64,000 nucleotides of DNA from Prauserella aidingensis. GTDB lineage: Bacteria; Actinomycetota; Actinomycetes; Mycobacteriales; Pseudonocardiaceae. Shown piece after piece: positions 46,174 to 55,484 of the stretch. Numbering within the stretch: the first letter of the stretch is position 1; every line of letters starts with the position of its first letter. The position numbers were made by a program, and so were the translations under genes. The notes under the pieces are model-generated. The model searched no databases. It was given only the letters and a program-made list of their open reading frames with translations, and was not told the origin of the DNA. Location of the stretch: contig NZ_JAMTCN010000002.1 of the NCBI RefSeq assembly GCF_024171865.1, positions 392,255 through 456,254 of the forward strand, in the 5' to 3' direction.

Positions 46174-47696
46174 AGCCACGTGCCCGCCTTCCGGTCGTAC
46201 GCTCCGGCGCGCTGGTCGCCCTCCCGCAACTTCCCCTTCGCGACGCGCTCCGACGGCGTCATCGGCAGTTCGTCCACAACGGACCAGAACCGCGGCACCT
46301 TGAACCGTGCGAGTTTCGCCTCGCAGAACTCCGCCAGTGCCTCGGGATCGACGTCCTCGGCGAGCACGACGTACGCCTTGACCTCCTCGCCGCGCAGCTC
46401 GTCGGCCACGGCGACGACCGCCGCACCCGTGACGGCGGGATGCAGCAGGAGGGCCCGTTCCACCTCGTCCGCGGCGATGTTCTCGCCGCTGCGGCGGATC
46501 ATGTCCTTGGTGCGGCCGACGAAGAACACGCGTCCCGCCTCGTCCATGCGCGCGAGGTCGCCGGTGTGGAACCAGCCGCCGCGGAACGCCGTCGCGGTGG
46601 CCTCGGGGTCGTCGTGGTAGCGGTGCATCAGTCCGGTGCCCCGGATCAGCAGCTCTCCCTCGGCGCCCCGCGGCACCGGCGTGCCGTCGGAGTCGGCGAC
46701 GATCACCTCGCGGTGCGCCGCGGGACGGCCGATGCAGCCGGTGCCGACCAACTCGTCGTGGTCTCGCGGGTACATGCGGATGTCGCCACCGGTCTCGGTC
46801 ATGCCGAACGCCTCGTACCACGGCACGCCCCAGCGGGCCTCCAGCTCGGCGTGCAGCTCCGGCGGGACGGCCGAGGCCGTGATCGCGCGGACGCGGTGGT
46901 CGCGATCCGCCGGCGACTCGGGCATGCGCAGCAGCAGCGTCGGCATCAGGCCGAGGCAGTAGAACCACGTGACGTCGTGGTCGCGCACCTTCTGCCAGAA
47001 CGTCGACGGGTGGAAGCGGTCCAGCACCACGAGTGTCGCGCCGGACCGCAGGCCCAACGCGACGTTCCACTGTGGATCGATGTAGTGGAACGGCTGCGCG
47101 GTGAGCATGACGTCGTCGGAGGAGACCGCGGGGAACTCCGTCGCCAGGTCGTCGGCGAGGGTCGTCCAGTAGCGGTGCGGCAGGACGCAGCCCTTCGGCG
47201 CACCGGTCGTGCCGGACGTGTACTGGATGTTGGTGGGCGTCTCCGGCGTGGGCGTGAACTCGGGAGCGGGACCGGTTGCGGTGAGCTCGTCGGTCGTCAG
47301 GACCTCCCGGAGTGCGGTGCCGGGTGCGACGGTGCGGAGCAGGTCGGCGAACTCGCCGGACGTCACCGCCAGCGTCGCGCCCGAGTGGGCGATCACGTGC
47401 CCGCCGTCGAGTTCGCGGTACCCGGTGTTGACGGGCACCATCGCCGCGCCGAGGCGGGCCAGCGCCAGCCACAGCAACGGGAACTCCGGCCGGTTGGGCA
47501 GCATCACGGCCACCCGGTCGCCCGCCGTGACCCCGCGCTCGGCCAGCGCGGCGGCGAGCTGCCGGGTGCGGCGGTCGACCTCGGCGAACGTGAGCGTCTC
47601 GCGGGCGCCTGCCGTGGTGTCGTCGAAGACCCACGCGGGCTCGTCGGGCCAGGTCTCGGCGGCCGTGGTGACGAGTTCGACGAGGTGTGTGCTCAT
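46170..47696 (-). CDS. AMP-dependent acyl-CoA synthetase
   Basis: A 508-aa adenylating ligase with YTSGTTGAPKGCVLPH, the aromatic FHYIDPQWN acyl-pocket strand, FGMTETGGDIR, GWFHTGDLARMD and GRTKDMIRRSGENI hinge, plus the C-terminal catalytic lysine in TPSERVAKGKLRE. Sequence style resembles crotonobetaine/carnitine-CoA ligase and other short acyl-CoA ligases. It overlaps the enoyl-CoA hydratase stop (ATGA) and the TetR start, so the three are one transcript. Confidence 0.9.
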   Translation of the reverse strand: MSTHLVELVTTAAETWPDEPAWVFDDTTAGARETLTFAEVDRRTRQLAAALAERGVTAGDRVAVMLPNRPEFPLLWLALARLGAAMVPVNTGYRELDGGHVIAHSGATLAVTSGEFADLLRTVAPGTALREVLTTDELTATGPAPEFTPTPETPTNIQYTSGTTGAPKGCVLPHRYWTTLADDLATEFPAVSSDDVMLTAQPFHYIDPQWNVALGLRSGATLVVLDRFHPSTFWQKVRDHDVTWFYCLGLMPTLLLRMPESPADRDHRVRAITASAVPPELHAELEARWGVPWYEAFGMTETGGDIRMYPRDHDELVGTGCIGRPAAHREVIVADSDGTPVPRGAEGELLIRGTGLMHRYHDDPEATATAFRGGWFHTGDLARMDEAGRVFFVGRTKDMIRRSGENIAADEVERALLLHPAVTGAAVVAVADELRGEEVKAYVVLAEDVDPEALAEFCEAKLARFKVPRFWSVVDELPMTPSERVAKGKLREGDQRAGAYDRKAGTWL

Positions 47697-48442
47697 CGCG
47701 ACCGGAACTCCTCGGCGCTCTGCTGCACCTCGGGGGTGTGTTCGGTGAGCAGGGCGTGGGTGATCTCGAGTTCCAGCACGGTCTCGACCGCGGCGTCGAT
47801 GCCGTGGTCCAGTACGCGCTTGGCGAGCGTCACCGAGCGGGCCGGTTTGCCCGCCAGCTCCGCGGCCAGTCCCGTGACGTGTGCGTCGAGCTCGTCGCGC
47901 GGCACGACCCGGTTGACCAGGCCCAGCTCGGCGGCCGCCGCGCCGTCGACCCGCTCGCCCAGCAGCATCAGCTCCTTGGCCTTCAGCGGTCCGACCAGCA
48001 GTGGGAGTAGCCGGGACGCCGCGCCCGTGACGCTCAGGCCCAGGCCTGCCTCCGGGAACGCGAAGACCGCGTCGTCGGCGGCCACCACGAGGTCGCAGCC
48101 CAGTGCGAACTCGGCGCCCGCCCCGATCGCGTAGCCGTGCACGGCCGCGATCACCGGTTGCGGCAGGCCGCGGAGCCTGCGCGTGACGTCCTGCAGGCGT
48201 TCCAGACGCGGGCGGGAATCGCCGTCGGGCGTGGGCTCCTTGAGGTCGTGCCCCGCGCAGAACGCCCGTCCGGCGCCGGTCAGCACGACGGCGCGGACGT
48301 CGGTGCGGGCGGCGACGTCGTCGAGCGCGGCGAGCAGGTCGTCGACGAGCTCGGCGGTGACGGCGTTGAGTCGCTCCGGCCGGTCGAGGCGGACGACGGC
48401 CACGCCGTCGGGGCCGGAGGTGTCGAGCTGGACGGTCGGCAT
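47693..48442 (-). CDS. Enoyl-CoA hydratase/isomerase
   Basis: A 249-aa crotonase-family enzyme. It contains the oxyanion-hole strands AFCAGHDLKE and AAVHGYAIGAGAEFALGCDL, and FAFPEAGLGLSVTGAASRLLPLLVG. The residue at the usual first catalytic glutamate position is alanine/glycine-rich and the second lies in PEAGLG, so hydratase versus other crotonase chemistry cannot be fixed. First gene of a three-gene operon. Confidence 0.9.
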   Translation of the reverse strand: MPTVQLDTSGPDGVAVVRLDRPERLNAVTAELVDDLLAALDDVAARTDVRAVVLTGAGRAFCAGHDLKEPTPDGDSRPRLERLQDVTRRLRGLPQPVIAAVHGYAIGAGAEFALGCDLVVAADDAVFAFPEAGLGLSVTGAASRLLPLLVGPLKAKELMLLGERVDGAAAAELGLVNRVVPRDELDAHVTGLAAELAGKPARSVTLAKRVLDHGIDAAVETVLELEITHALLTEHTPEVQQSAEEFRSR

Positions 48443-48460
48443 GCCGCAACCCTAGCCGGC

Positions 48461-48477
48461 CGATCAATCGATCGATA
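48461..48477 (-). promoter_or_regulatory. ATCGATCGAT palindrome upstream of the enoyl-CoA hydratase operon
   Basis: Overlapping repeats CGATCAATCGATCGAT with the perfect palindrome ATCGATCGAT at 48467-48476, 19-35 bp before the start codon. It is a plausible operator for the TetR protein of the same operon. Confidence 0.4.
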
Positions 48478-48525
48478 GGCCCGAAGGGTGGCATCGCGGG
48501 TATGGCCTGTGCTGAACTGCACGCC

Positions 48526-48981
48526 ATGCCGGTACGTGACGCGACACCCGACGACGTCGAGGACATTTGTCTGCTCATCGAGGAGCACGCCCGCTACGAG
48601 GGCAAGGACGACCTCGTGCTCGACCGCGGCGACATGGCCAAGCACCTGTTCGGGCCCGAACCGAAGGCCTGGGTGGTGATGGCCGAGGCCGAGCTCGGGA
48701 CGGGCGAACGGGTGACGGCCGGTATGGCGCTGTGCGCGTGGACGTTGCCCAGCTGGGACGCCACACCCGGCGTGTTCCTCGACGACCTGTTCGTCAAGCC
48801 GGAGTTCCGCAGGTACGGGCTGGGCAGGGAAGTCATGGCCGAGCTGGGCAGGCGCACCGGTGGGCGCGTCGAATGGGACATGCAGGTCGGCAACGCCAAG
48901 GCCGAGGCGTTCTACGCCTCGCTCGGCGGCACGCCGGTCGAAGGCTGGGTCAAGTACCGCTGGCGCCCTGCCGATGAGTGA
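48526..48981 (+). CDS. GNAT-family N-acetyltransferase
   Basis: A 151-aa acetyl-CoA-dependent acyltransferase. Motif A is recognisable as FLDDLFVKPEFRRYGLGREVMAELG (acetyl-CoA pyrophosphate loop RRYGLG), followed by WDMQVGNAKAEAFYASLGG. It resembles the spermidine/diamine acetyltransferase branch (the EGWVKYRW end). ATG 48526 begins MPVRDATPDD, which is the usual N-terminal strand. The true substrate is unknown. Confidence 0.87.
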   Translation: MPVRDATPDDVEDICLLIEEHARYEGKDDLVLDRGDMAKHLFGPEPKAWVVMAEAELGTGERVTAGMALCAWTLPSWDATPGVFLDDLFVKPEFRRYGLGREVMAELGRRTGGRVEWDMQVGNAKAEAFYASLGGTPVEGWVKYRWRPADE

Positions 48982-49026
48982 GACGCGGTCACCGGATCAG
49001 CCGCGGGGACGCCGTATCTTGGAGGT

Positions 49027-49710
49027 ATGGAAGACGGCTCGAGTCGGCGTTCGTCCTCGATCGAGGACTACATGCGCGCGATCTACGGCCTCGCCGAGCG
49101 TGGCGAGGCGGTGACGAACACGTCCCTGGCGGGCAGGCTCGAGGTGAGCCCGTCGTCGGCGTCGGGCATGGTCACCAAGCTGGCCCAGCAGGGGCTCGTC
49201 GAGCACGTGCCGTACCGCGGCATCGAACTCACCACCGAGGGGTTGCAGCTCGCCAGGTCGGTGCTGCGCAGGCACCGGCTCATCGAGACCTACCTCGTCT
49301 CCGAACTGGGCTACACGTGGGACGAGGTGCACACCGAGGCCGACCTCCTCGAACACGTCATGTCGGAACGGCTCGTCGAGCGCATCGCGGCCAAGCTCGG
49401 CGACCCGGTGCGCGACCCGCACGGCGACCCGATCCCCGCGCCGGACGGCAGCGTCGAGGAGATGTCCACGGCCCTGCTCGACGAACTGCCCGCCGGTGCG
49501 GTCGGGGAGATCGCCCGCGTGTGGGACACCGATCCCGAGCTGCTGCGATTCCTCGCGGAACGGTCGATCACGATCGGCGACCGCGTGGAGGTGGTCGAGC
49601 GACAGCCGTTCGGCGGCCCGGTCGTCGTCAGGATCGGCCCACCACCCGACGCCGCCACCCACGCCCTCGGCACCACGATCGCGCAGGCCCTGTCGGTCAC
49701 CGTCCGCTGA
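49027..49710 (+). CDS. DtxR/MntR-family metal-dependent regulator
   Basis: A 227-aa repressor with an N-terminal winged helix (SSIEDYMRAIYGLAERG, ALAGRLEVSPSSASGMV-like recognition helix), the dimerisation domain with metal ligands expected in EVHTEADLLEHVMSERL, and a C-terminal SH3/FeoA-like domain (VEVVERQPFGGPVVVRIG). Three-domain length suggests an iron or manganese sensor of the IdeR/SirR type. It begins 45 bp after the GNAT gene. GGAGG lies directly upstream of its ATG. Confidence 0.9.
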   Translation: MEDGSSRRSSSIEDYMRAIYGLAERGEAVTNTSLAGRLEVSPSSASGMVTKLAQQGLVEHVPYRGIELTTEGLQLARSVLRRHRLIETYLVSELGYTWDEVHTEADLLEHVMSERLVERIAAKLGDPVRDPHGDPIPAPDGSVEEMSTALLDELPAGAVGEIARVWDTDPELLRFLAERSITIGDRVEVVERQPFGGPVVVRIGPPPDAATHALGTTIAQALSVTVR

Positions 49711-49814
49711 CCGGCGCGTGTCCTGCGCCCACCCGTCGCCCGGCCACCGCCCCTCAACGACGCGCTGCCGCGCGATTGCGCTCATGCACATGGGTCGCCC
49801 GTAGCGCCCGCGTG

Positions 49815-50171
49815 TCACACGAAGTGGCCGACCGCTCCCACTGCGAGCAGCAGGAACACCGCGGGGAACGCGATGTTGTGCAGCACTCGTGCGCGGACGT
49901 GTACCGCGACGGCGATCACGAAGAATCCCACCAGTCCGACGGCGGCGGCCGTCCCGATCAGTGGAACGCCCGCGAACCCGAGCAGCAGCCCCACGACACC
50001 GGCACCCTCGACGACCGCGAGATGCGGGACCCACCGGGTGTCGAGGCCCACCTCGGTGCAGTTGTCGAGCACGAACCGCGCGCGCATCACCTTGGCCGCC
50101 ACCTCGACGGCGTTCGCCACGGCGCAGCCGATCGCGGCGGCCAGCAATATGACGTCGAGCGCTCCGGTCAT
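49815..50171 (-). CDS. DoxX-like small membrane protein
   Basis: A 118-aa protein with four predicted membrane helices and few charged residues (first helix VILLAAAIGCAVANAV; HLAVVEGAGVVGLLLGFAGV in the second/third). It fits the DoxX-like (DUF4267/PF13564) group, whose role is unknown. ATG 50171 has GGAGACG upstream. Isolated on the minus strand between DtxR and a TetR gene. Confidence 0.75.
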   Translation of the reverse strand: MTGALDVILLAAAIGCAVANAVEVAAKVMRARFVLDNCTEVGLDTRWVPHLAVVEGAGVVGLLLGFAGVPLIGTAAAVGLVGFFVIAVAVHVRARVLHNIAFPAVFLLLAVGAVGHFV

Positions 50172-50364
50172 GGTCGTCTCCTTCGGGGTGGCCGGTGTGG
50201 TTCTCACCCCTTCGACGCCCGACAACCGCGGCGTGTGACAACCCGGGCGCGAGAGCGTTCGCGACCTCCGGGGTCGGTGTGCGGCGGGTGGCCCGTGCGG
50301 ACCGACCTCGACGCGCGATGGGCGGTCATGGGAACGCTCATCGGAGCAAATCGGCCGGGCTCGG

Positions 50365-50910
50365 TCACTCTGCGGCGAGATCGGCACCGGCCATGGACTT
50401 GGCCTCCGAGAACGCTTGCACATTCCGCTGATAGCCCGCGGTCACGACGGCACCGTCGAGCAGCAGCATCCACCGGGCGGCGATGCGGTCGGCCGCACCG
50501 ACGCCTGCTGCTGTCAACAGCTCCGCGACGTAGTCGCGCACAGCCGCCTTGTGTGCGGCCGCACGCATGTGGACCGGATCATCCGGGTCGGCGATCTCGG
50601 CCATGGTGTTGACGAACGCACATCCCCTGAAGCGCGTGAGTTCCGCGCGTTCGGCCACAGCGTCGAATACGGCCAGTGGGTCGCCTCCCAGCTCGGCGAC
50701 GCGCGCCCGGAGCCAGGTGCGGTACTCCGAGTCGTAGTCGTCGAGCATCGCCGCAACCAGTTCGTCCTTGCCTGCGAAGTGCCGGTAGAACGACGCGCGC
50801 CCGACCCCGGATTCCTCGAGAAGACGATCGAGACCCACTGCCCGCACGCCCTCGGAGTAGAAGAGTTCTCTGGCTGCCGCCAGGAGCCGCTGTCGCGCTT
50901 TGACCGCCAT
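50365..50910 (-). CDS. TetR-family repressor of the adjacent MFS exporter
   Basis: A 181-aa repressor beginning at ATG 50910. HTH in residues 10-50 (GVRAVGLDRLLEESGVGRASFYRHF), ligand domain with CAFVNTMAEIADPDDPV, a TetR_C group common among drug-efflux repressors. It is divergent from an MFS exporter with two palindromic operators in between, a layout typical of an inducible efflux pair. Confidence 0.9.
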   Translation of the reverse strand: MAVKARQRLLAAARELFYSEGVRAVGLDRLLEESGVGRASFYRHFAGKDELVAAMLDDYDSEYRTWLRARVAELGGDPLAVFDAVAERAELTRFRGCAFVNTMAEIADPDDPVHMRAAAHKAAVRDYVAELLTAAGVGAADRIAARWMLLLDGAVVTAGYQRNVQAFSEAKSMAGADLAAE

Positions 50911-50941
50911 ACCTCGATCGTAGCGCCACTTGACCAGAAAC

Positions 50942-50985
50942 GGAACCGATCGGTACCGTCCCGTAAACGGTACCGATCGGTCCCG
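50942..50985. promoter_or_regulatory. Double palindromic operator between TetR and MFS
   Basis: Two copies of ACCGATCGGT (50945-50954 and 50972-50981), 27 bp centre to centre. The flanks extend into a larger inverted repeat CGATCGGTACCGT...ACGGTACCGATCG. Each copy probably binds a TetR dimer, controlling both genes. Confidence 0.75.
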
Positions 50986-51009
50986 TTTTCTGAGGAAGTG
51001 GGAGCGACT

Positions 51010-52278
51010 GTGGAAGAGATCGAACGACCGGCCACGCGTGGAGCACAGCGACTCCCCGTCGGAGTATTTGTGCTGGCGTTGGGGGTTTTCGTCATAGGCA
51101 CCGGCGAGTTCGTCCTGGCCGGCTTGATTCCGCTGCTCGCCGCGGATTTCGGACTCGGTTACGGTGCCGCGGGTCAGGTGGTGACCGTCTTCGCTGTCAC
51201 GTGTGCCCTCGCCGCTCCGACCATGACCACGGTGACCGCGAAATGGCCCCGCCAACGTGTGCTGGTGACGGCCGGGATCGTGTACCTGTTCGGTGCCGTG
51301 GCCACCGCTCTGGCACCGACCTTCGGATTGCTGCTGGCCGGCCAAGTCGTCGCGGCCGTGGGGACAGGCCTGTTCATCCCCAACGCATCGGTCACCGCCG
51401 CAGCTCTGGTCTCCAAGGATGTGGGCGGACGTGCGATCGCCGCAGTGATCACTGGTTTCACTCTCGCAGTCGCATTCGGGGCGCCGGGCGGTACCGCGAT
51501 CGGCGCCTTGTACGGCTGGCGGGTCACGATGTGGCTGGCCGCCGGTGTTGCCGTACTCGGTGTCATCGGCGTCGCCCTGTTCATCCCGCGATCCACAGGC
51601 GTCGCCGACACTGGTGGCTTTCGGCAGCGGTTGGAACCGCTACGCGACCGCCGCGTGGTAGCACTGCTGGCCACCACCTTGGTCGCCTTCACAGCCGTCT
51701 ACATCCCGTACACCTACATCGGTGCGATCTTCTCGCCGGCAACCGGTGGTGACGGAGTGCGACTCGGGCTGCTCATGACCGCGCTCGGCGTCGCCGGTGC
51801 CATAGGCAATCTCGTGGCGGGCCGTCTGGTCGATCGTTACGGCGGCTCCTCGGTGGTGCTGTTCGCGTTGCTGTGGCTGATCCTCAGCTTCGCCGTCATC
51901 GCTTTCACCCACACCACGTACGGGTGGTCGCTCACCGCGATCGGCTTCTACGGCATCGCGGCATTCGCGATCACGACTCCGCAGCAACATCGCCTCATCG
52001 CCCGCGATCCAGCCGGCGCCTCAGTGGTGCTGTCGTTGAACCAGGCCGTCCTCTATCTCGCCATCGGTGTATCGGGAGTCGTCGGTGCTGCCGGCATCGA
52101 GGTGGTCGGGGCCGGTAGTGTGGTCTGGATCGCCGCGGCTCTCGCGGTTGTCGCCATCGCCCTCTCGATGTTGGGGACGCCGTGGAATCCGCGTCGGGAC
52201 ACACCTCCGGTGAGTCCCGACGCGGACACGTCGACAGCGGAATCACTGCGCTCAAGCTCTGGCCAAGTCCGCTCCTGA
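51010..52278 (+). CDS. MFS efflux transporter (DHA1 type)
   Basis: A 422-aa transporter with 12 helices. The first helix GVFVIGTGEFVLAGLIPLLA and the following AGQVVTVFAVTCALAAP match the arabinose/drug efflux group (AraJ/YdhP). GTG 51010 is likely; GTG 50998 is also in frame. It shares the double operator with the TetR gene. Its codons are somewhat less GC-biased at position three than neighbouring genes by eye, so acquisition together with its repressor is possible. Confidence 0.88.
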   Translation: MEEIERPATRGAQRLPVGVFVLALGVFVIGTGEFVLAGLIPLLAADFGLGYGAAGQVVTVFAVTCALAAPTMTTVTAKWPRQRVLVTAGIVYLFGAVATALAPTFGLLLAGQVVAAVGTGLFIPNASVTAAALVSKDVGGRAIAAVITGFTLAVAFGAPGGTAIGALYGWRVTMWLAAGVAVLGVIGVALFIPRSTGVADTGGFRQRLEPLRDRRVVALLATTLVAFTAVYIPYTYIGAIFSPATGGDGVRLGLLMTALGVAGAIGNLVAGRLVDRYGGSSVVLFALLWLILSFAVIAFTHTTYGWSLTAIGFYGIAAFAITTPQQHRLIARDPAGASVVLSLNQAVLYLAIGVSGVVGAAGIEVVGAGSVVWIAAALAVVAIALSMLGTPWNPRRDTPPVSPDADTSTAESLRSSSGQVRS

Positions 52279-52333
52279 CTGCCGGCGACCGCGGACTCCG
52301 GACCGATGTGTGACAACCGCGTGCGCGAGGTAA

Positions 52334-53479
52334 CTACGATCGTCCGACCGTCGGTGCCACCTCGGCGAACCGGCGGCGGACGTCGGCCTCGGTCAGGCCG
52401 AAGTCGGCGAGGGAGTACCGGTGCGCGGGCCGGGTGGCACCGGTGGTGCTCGCCGAGTGCAGTCGGCGCATCGACTCGCGCGCCTCGTCGGTCAGCGGCA
52501 GGCCGAAGTGGTCGTACACGTGCTCGACGGTGCCGATCGGGTCGGCGGCGAAGGCGTCGTAGTCGACGTCGACGAATCGCGCCTGGTCGTGCCGGGCTCG
52601 GGCCTCCGTGAACGTCTCCAACCCTCGGGCCCACAGTTCGAGCTGGTCGTGGCCGACGCGGTCGCCGGTGAACGTCTCCGACCAGCCCGCGCTCGCCTGC
52701 GCGTTGAGACTGCACACCGAGGCGATCGCGGTCTCGGGTGCGCGGTGCGTCTGGATCACGAGCGCGTCCGGATACACGTTCAGCAGCTCGTCGAGCGCGA
52801 ACAGGTGGCTCGGGTTCTTCAACACCCACCGGCGGCCGGCATCGGGCAGGCCGATCAGCTGGAGGTTGCTCCGGTGCCGCCGGTAGGCCGCCGTCCAGTC
52901 CTGTTCGGACAGCCACTCCGAGTACGACGGCACGTGCGCCAGGCACTCGTACGACACCGAACGAAGCGACTGCCGGAGCAGCTGCCAGCATTCCTCGACC
53001 TGATCGGCCGACATCGCGTGCACGCCCATGAACTCGGGGTTGTCGACGTGGTACTGCTCGTAGCCTGCCTGGATCCGCTGGAACACCGGATCGTCGTGCC
53101 AGCTCTCCCGCGGTGGCCGGGGCTGCGGCACCTCGGTCAGCCACACCTCGAGTCCCTGGCTCGCCGGGTCGGCGGTCAGCAACCGATGCAGCGCCGTCGT
53201 TCCCGTGCGTGGCAGACCGGTGACGAAGATCGGCCGTTCGACGGCGACGTCGGCGTACTCGGGGTGCCGTTTCCACGCCGCCTCGCTGAGCAGCCGGGCC
53301 ATCAGCGCACCACGGAGGAAGGCCCGTTTCACCCTGCGCCCCAACGGGGTCAGCGAAGACTCCCGCTCGTAGGAGTCGAGCAGCACGGCCAGTCCGTCGG
53401 TGTAGTCGTCGGTGCCGAAGTCGTCGAGCCCGGTGATGCGGCTCGCGGACTCGTGCAGCTCGTCGATCGTGGCGACCAT
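52334..53479 (-). CDS. PAPS-dependent sulfotransferase family protein
   Basis: A 381-aa protein of the Sulfotransfer_3 family. The 5'-phosphosulfate loop GLPRTGTTALHRLL is at residues 88-101, the 3'-phosphate site in RWVLKNPSHLFALDEL and VIQTHRAPETAIASV. Relatives include Rv3529c of M. tuberculosis, whose sulfo-transfer role is not proven. It is the last gene of a minus-strand cluster with an SDR and a DUF1214 protein, in the same order as Rv3529c-Rv3531c. Confidence 0.85.
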   Translation of the reverse strand: MVATIDELHESASRITGLDDFGTDDYTDGLAVLLDSYERESSLTPLGRRVKRAFLRGALMARLLSEAAWKRHPEYADVAVERPIFVTGLPRTGTTALHRLLTADPASQGLEVWLTEVPQPRPPRESWHDDPVFQRIQAGYEQYHVDNPEFMGVHAMSADQVEECWQLLRQSLRSVSYECLAHVPSYSEWLSEQDWTAAYRRHRSNLQLIGLPDAGRRWVLKNPSHLFALDELLNVYPDALVIQTHRAPETAIASVCSLNAQASAGWSETFTGDRVGHDQLELWARGLETFTEARARHDQARFVDVDYDAFAADPIGTVEHVYDHFGLPLTDEARESMRRLHSASTTGATRPAHRYSLADFGLTEADVRRRFAEVAPTVGRS

Positions 53480-53492
53480 GGCACCGCCTTCC

Positions 53493-54269
53493 TCAGTGGT
53501 GGAACTCGCCTGCGTTGACGTCGAGGCACTGACCCGTGATCGCCCGCGCCATAGGGGACGCGAGGAACACGACCGCGTCGGCGATCTCGTCGGGTTCGGG
53601 CAGCCTGCGCAGGTCCGTCGTCGCGGCCGTCTCGTCGTAGACCTGTTGCGGGTCGACGCCGCGTTCGCCCGCGAGGTAGGCGAAGTACGCCTGCAGCATG
53701 TCGGCCCAGATGTAGCCCGGTGCCACCGAGTTCACGCGCACGCCCGTCGGTCCGAGTTCCGAGGCGAGGCTCTGCGACACCGACAGCAGCGCCGATTTCG
53801 CCATCTTGTACGCGCCGTACAGCTGCCGGGAATGGCGCAGCACCGCGGAGTTGATCATCACGACGGCGCCGTCCGGTGCGAGTTGCGGGGCGACGAGCCG
53901 GGTGAGTCGCAGCGCCGCGAACACGTTGACGTCGAGGCCCGCGCGGAGCTTGTCGATCCGCACGTCGGTCAGATCCGTCATCGGCGGCATCGTGAAGGCG
54001 TTGTTGACCAGGGCGTCGACGCGGCCGAACTCGGCGACCGTCACGTCGACGATGCGGGCGCACGCCTCGTCGTCGGTGATGTCGGCGGGCACGGTGAGCG
54101 CGCGCCTGCCGAGTCCGCGCACCTCGGCCGCCAGCTTCCCGAGCCGCTCCTCGTCCCGTGCGACGAGGACGACGTCGGCACCCGCGTGCGCGCTGCGCAT
54201 CGCGATCGCCCTGCCCAGCCCGGGACCGGCGCCCGAGACCACGACGACCTTGCCGCTGAGGATCGTCAT
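53493..54269 (-). CDS. Short-chain dehydrogenase/reductase
   Basis: A 258-aa classical SDR. It has the cofactor loop SGAGPGLGRAIA, the NNAF variant of NNAG, and a YKMAK active site within MINSAVLRHSRQLYGAYKMA; the C-terminal DEIADAVVFLASPMARAITGQ is common in steroid or hydroxyacyl dehydrogenases. Counterpart of Rv3530c by position. It overlaps the upstream gene stop by 4 bp. Confidence 0.9.
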   Translation of the reverse strand: MTILSGKVVVVSGAGPGLGRAIAMRSAHAGADVVLVARDEERLGKLAAEVRGLGRRALTVPADITDDEACARIVDVTVAEFGRVDALVNNAFTMPPMTDLTDVRIDKLRAGLDVNVFAALRLTRLVAPQLAPDGAVVMINSAVLRHSRQLYGAYKMAKSALLSVSQSLASELGPTGVRVNSVAPGYIWADMLQAYFAYLAGERGVDPQQVYDETAATTDLRRLPEPDEIADAVVFLASPMARAITGQCLDVNAGEFHH

Positions 54270-55438
54270 CCGAGCATCCTCGTGGCGAACTCCGCCTGCC
54301 TGCGGGCGATCCGGGCCGACCACTGCTCCGGCGTGACCCTCGCCTGCTCGCGGAACGGCAGCCGGGCCGGCAGCTCGTCGACGTCGACCACCTCGGCCGT
54401 GGGCCCGTCGGCGGCGCCGAGGTCGCGGGAGAGCCGTTGCCAGCGCAGCTGCACGTACCCGCGGTCGTGGCCCAGGCGTTCCAGCCAGTTGGCGACACCG
54501 GGGTCTCGCTCACTGATGACGAAGCGGAACCGGCCGTCGGGGTCCACAGTGGCCTGATCGGCGGTGAGGCTCGTCTGGTGGTTGACGTAGTCGAGGGAGA
54601 TGTACCACATGCTGCCGAGTTGGATGCCCTGATACGGCGCGTCCGACTTCGGCACCGTCACGATCATCGCCTTGTCGTCGGGAAGGTCGTAGTGCCCGAC
54701 GGACGAGAACTGCGTCGCGAGCCCGCCCGGCGTGCGTCGCGGTTCGGTGAGCGTGTTCACCGGCAGCTTGAGGTAGAACCACTCGGGGAAGGCGAGGAAC
54801 GTCCGCAACCTGCCGAGCAGCATCTTGCCCGCGACGCCGTAGCGTTTGGCCATCGTGTCGCGGTCGAGCGGCGGCGGGGCGGTGCCCGCCGTGTCGTCAC
54901 GGTGGATGCGGATCGTGCCGCGGCGCTCGGCCCAGTCGCTGTAGACCTCACGGACGACGAGCATCGCCGCGCCCTCGGGGAGGACGAAGTAGCCGCGGCC
55001 GGCCTTGCTTCGGTTCGGGCCGAAGCGGATCTCGAACGTCCCGTCGGGCGCGACGTCGAGCTCGCGGTCGTCGAACGCCGTGAGGCTGTCCGGCACCTCC
55101 ACGGGCGTGTAGTCACCGGCGAGGACCTGGAAGCTGAGGTCCGTGGTGGTGCCGCGGGTGCCGGTGACGACGTACTCGGCGTCGTCGCGGATGTAGGAGT
55201 GGAAGTACAGCGCGTCCGGGTTGTCGAGGCCCATCTTCGTGTACGGACCGGTCGACTGGACGAAGAACGGATGGTCACGCTGATAGGCGCGGGCCAGGTG
55301 CAGGCACGCCTGGATGCCGCCCGCGAGGTAGTCGTATCCCTCGACGAGATCCGCTTCGCTGCGGACGTGGGGCGCGTCGGCGATGACCTTCTCGGCTTCG
55401 GCGATGGCGTCGGCCAGCGGCTGCGTGATCACGCCCAC
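54266..55438 (-). CDS. DUF1214-domain protein (Rv3531c-like)
   Basis: A 390-aa protein without signal or membrane segment. Central strands (YFHSYIRDDAEYVVTGTRG, FQVLAGDYTP) and the C-terminal GSMWYISLDYVNHQTSLTA belong to the DUF1214 fold, of unknown chemistry. It starts at GTG 55438 and is the first gene of the three-gene operon. A KstR-like palindrome lies five bases upstream of the start. Confidence 0.75.
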   Translation of the reverse strand: MGVITQPLADAIAEAEKVIADAPHVRSEADLVEGYDYLAGGIQACLHLARAYQRDHPFFVQSTGPYTKMGLDNPDALYFHSYIRDDAEYVVTGTRGTTTDLSFQVLAGDYTPVEVPDSLTAFDDRELDVAPDGTFEIRFGPNRSKAGRGYFVLPEGAAMLVVREVYSDWAERRGTIRIHRDDTAGTAPPPLDRDTMAKRYGVAGKMLLGRLRTFLAFPEWFYLKLPVNTLTEPRRTPGGLATQFSSVGHYDLPDDKAMIVTVPKSDAPYQGIQLGSMWYISLDYVNHQTSLTADQATVDPDGRFRFVISERDPGVANWLERLGHDRGYVQLRWQRLSRDLGAADGPTAEVVDVDELPARLPFREQARVTPEQWSARIARRQAEFATRMLG

Positions 55439-55442
55439 ACGA

Positions 55443-55456
55443 TAGAACGTGTTCTA
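55443..55456. promoter_or_regulatory. KstR-like operator
   Basis: TAGAACGTGTTCTA matches the TNNAACNNGTTNNA consensus known for the actinobacterial cholesterol-catabolism repressor KstR, with perfect arms apart from the central dinucleotide. It lies directly in front of the DUF1214 gene start. Confidence 0.65.
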
Positions 55457-55484
55457 CATCCGGTCAACGAAACGAACGTCGTGC

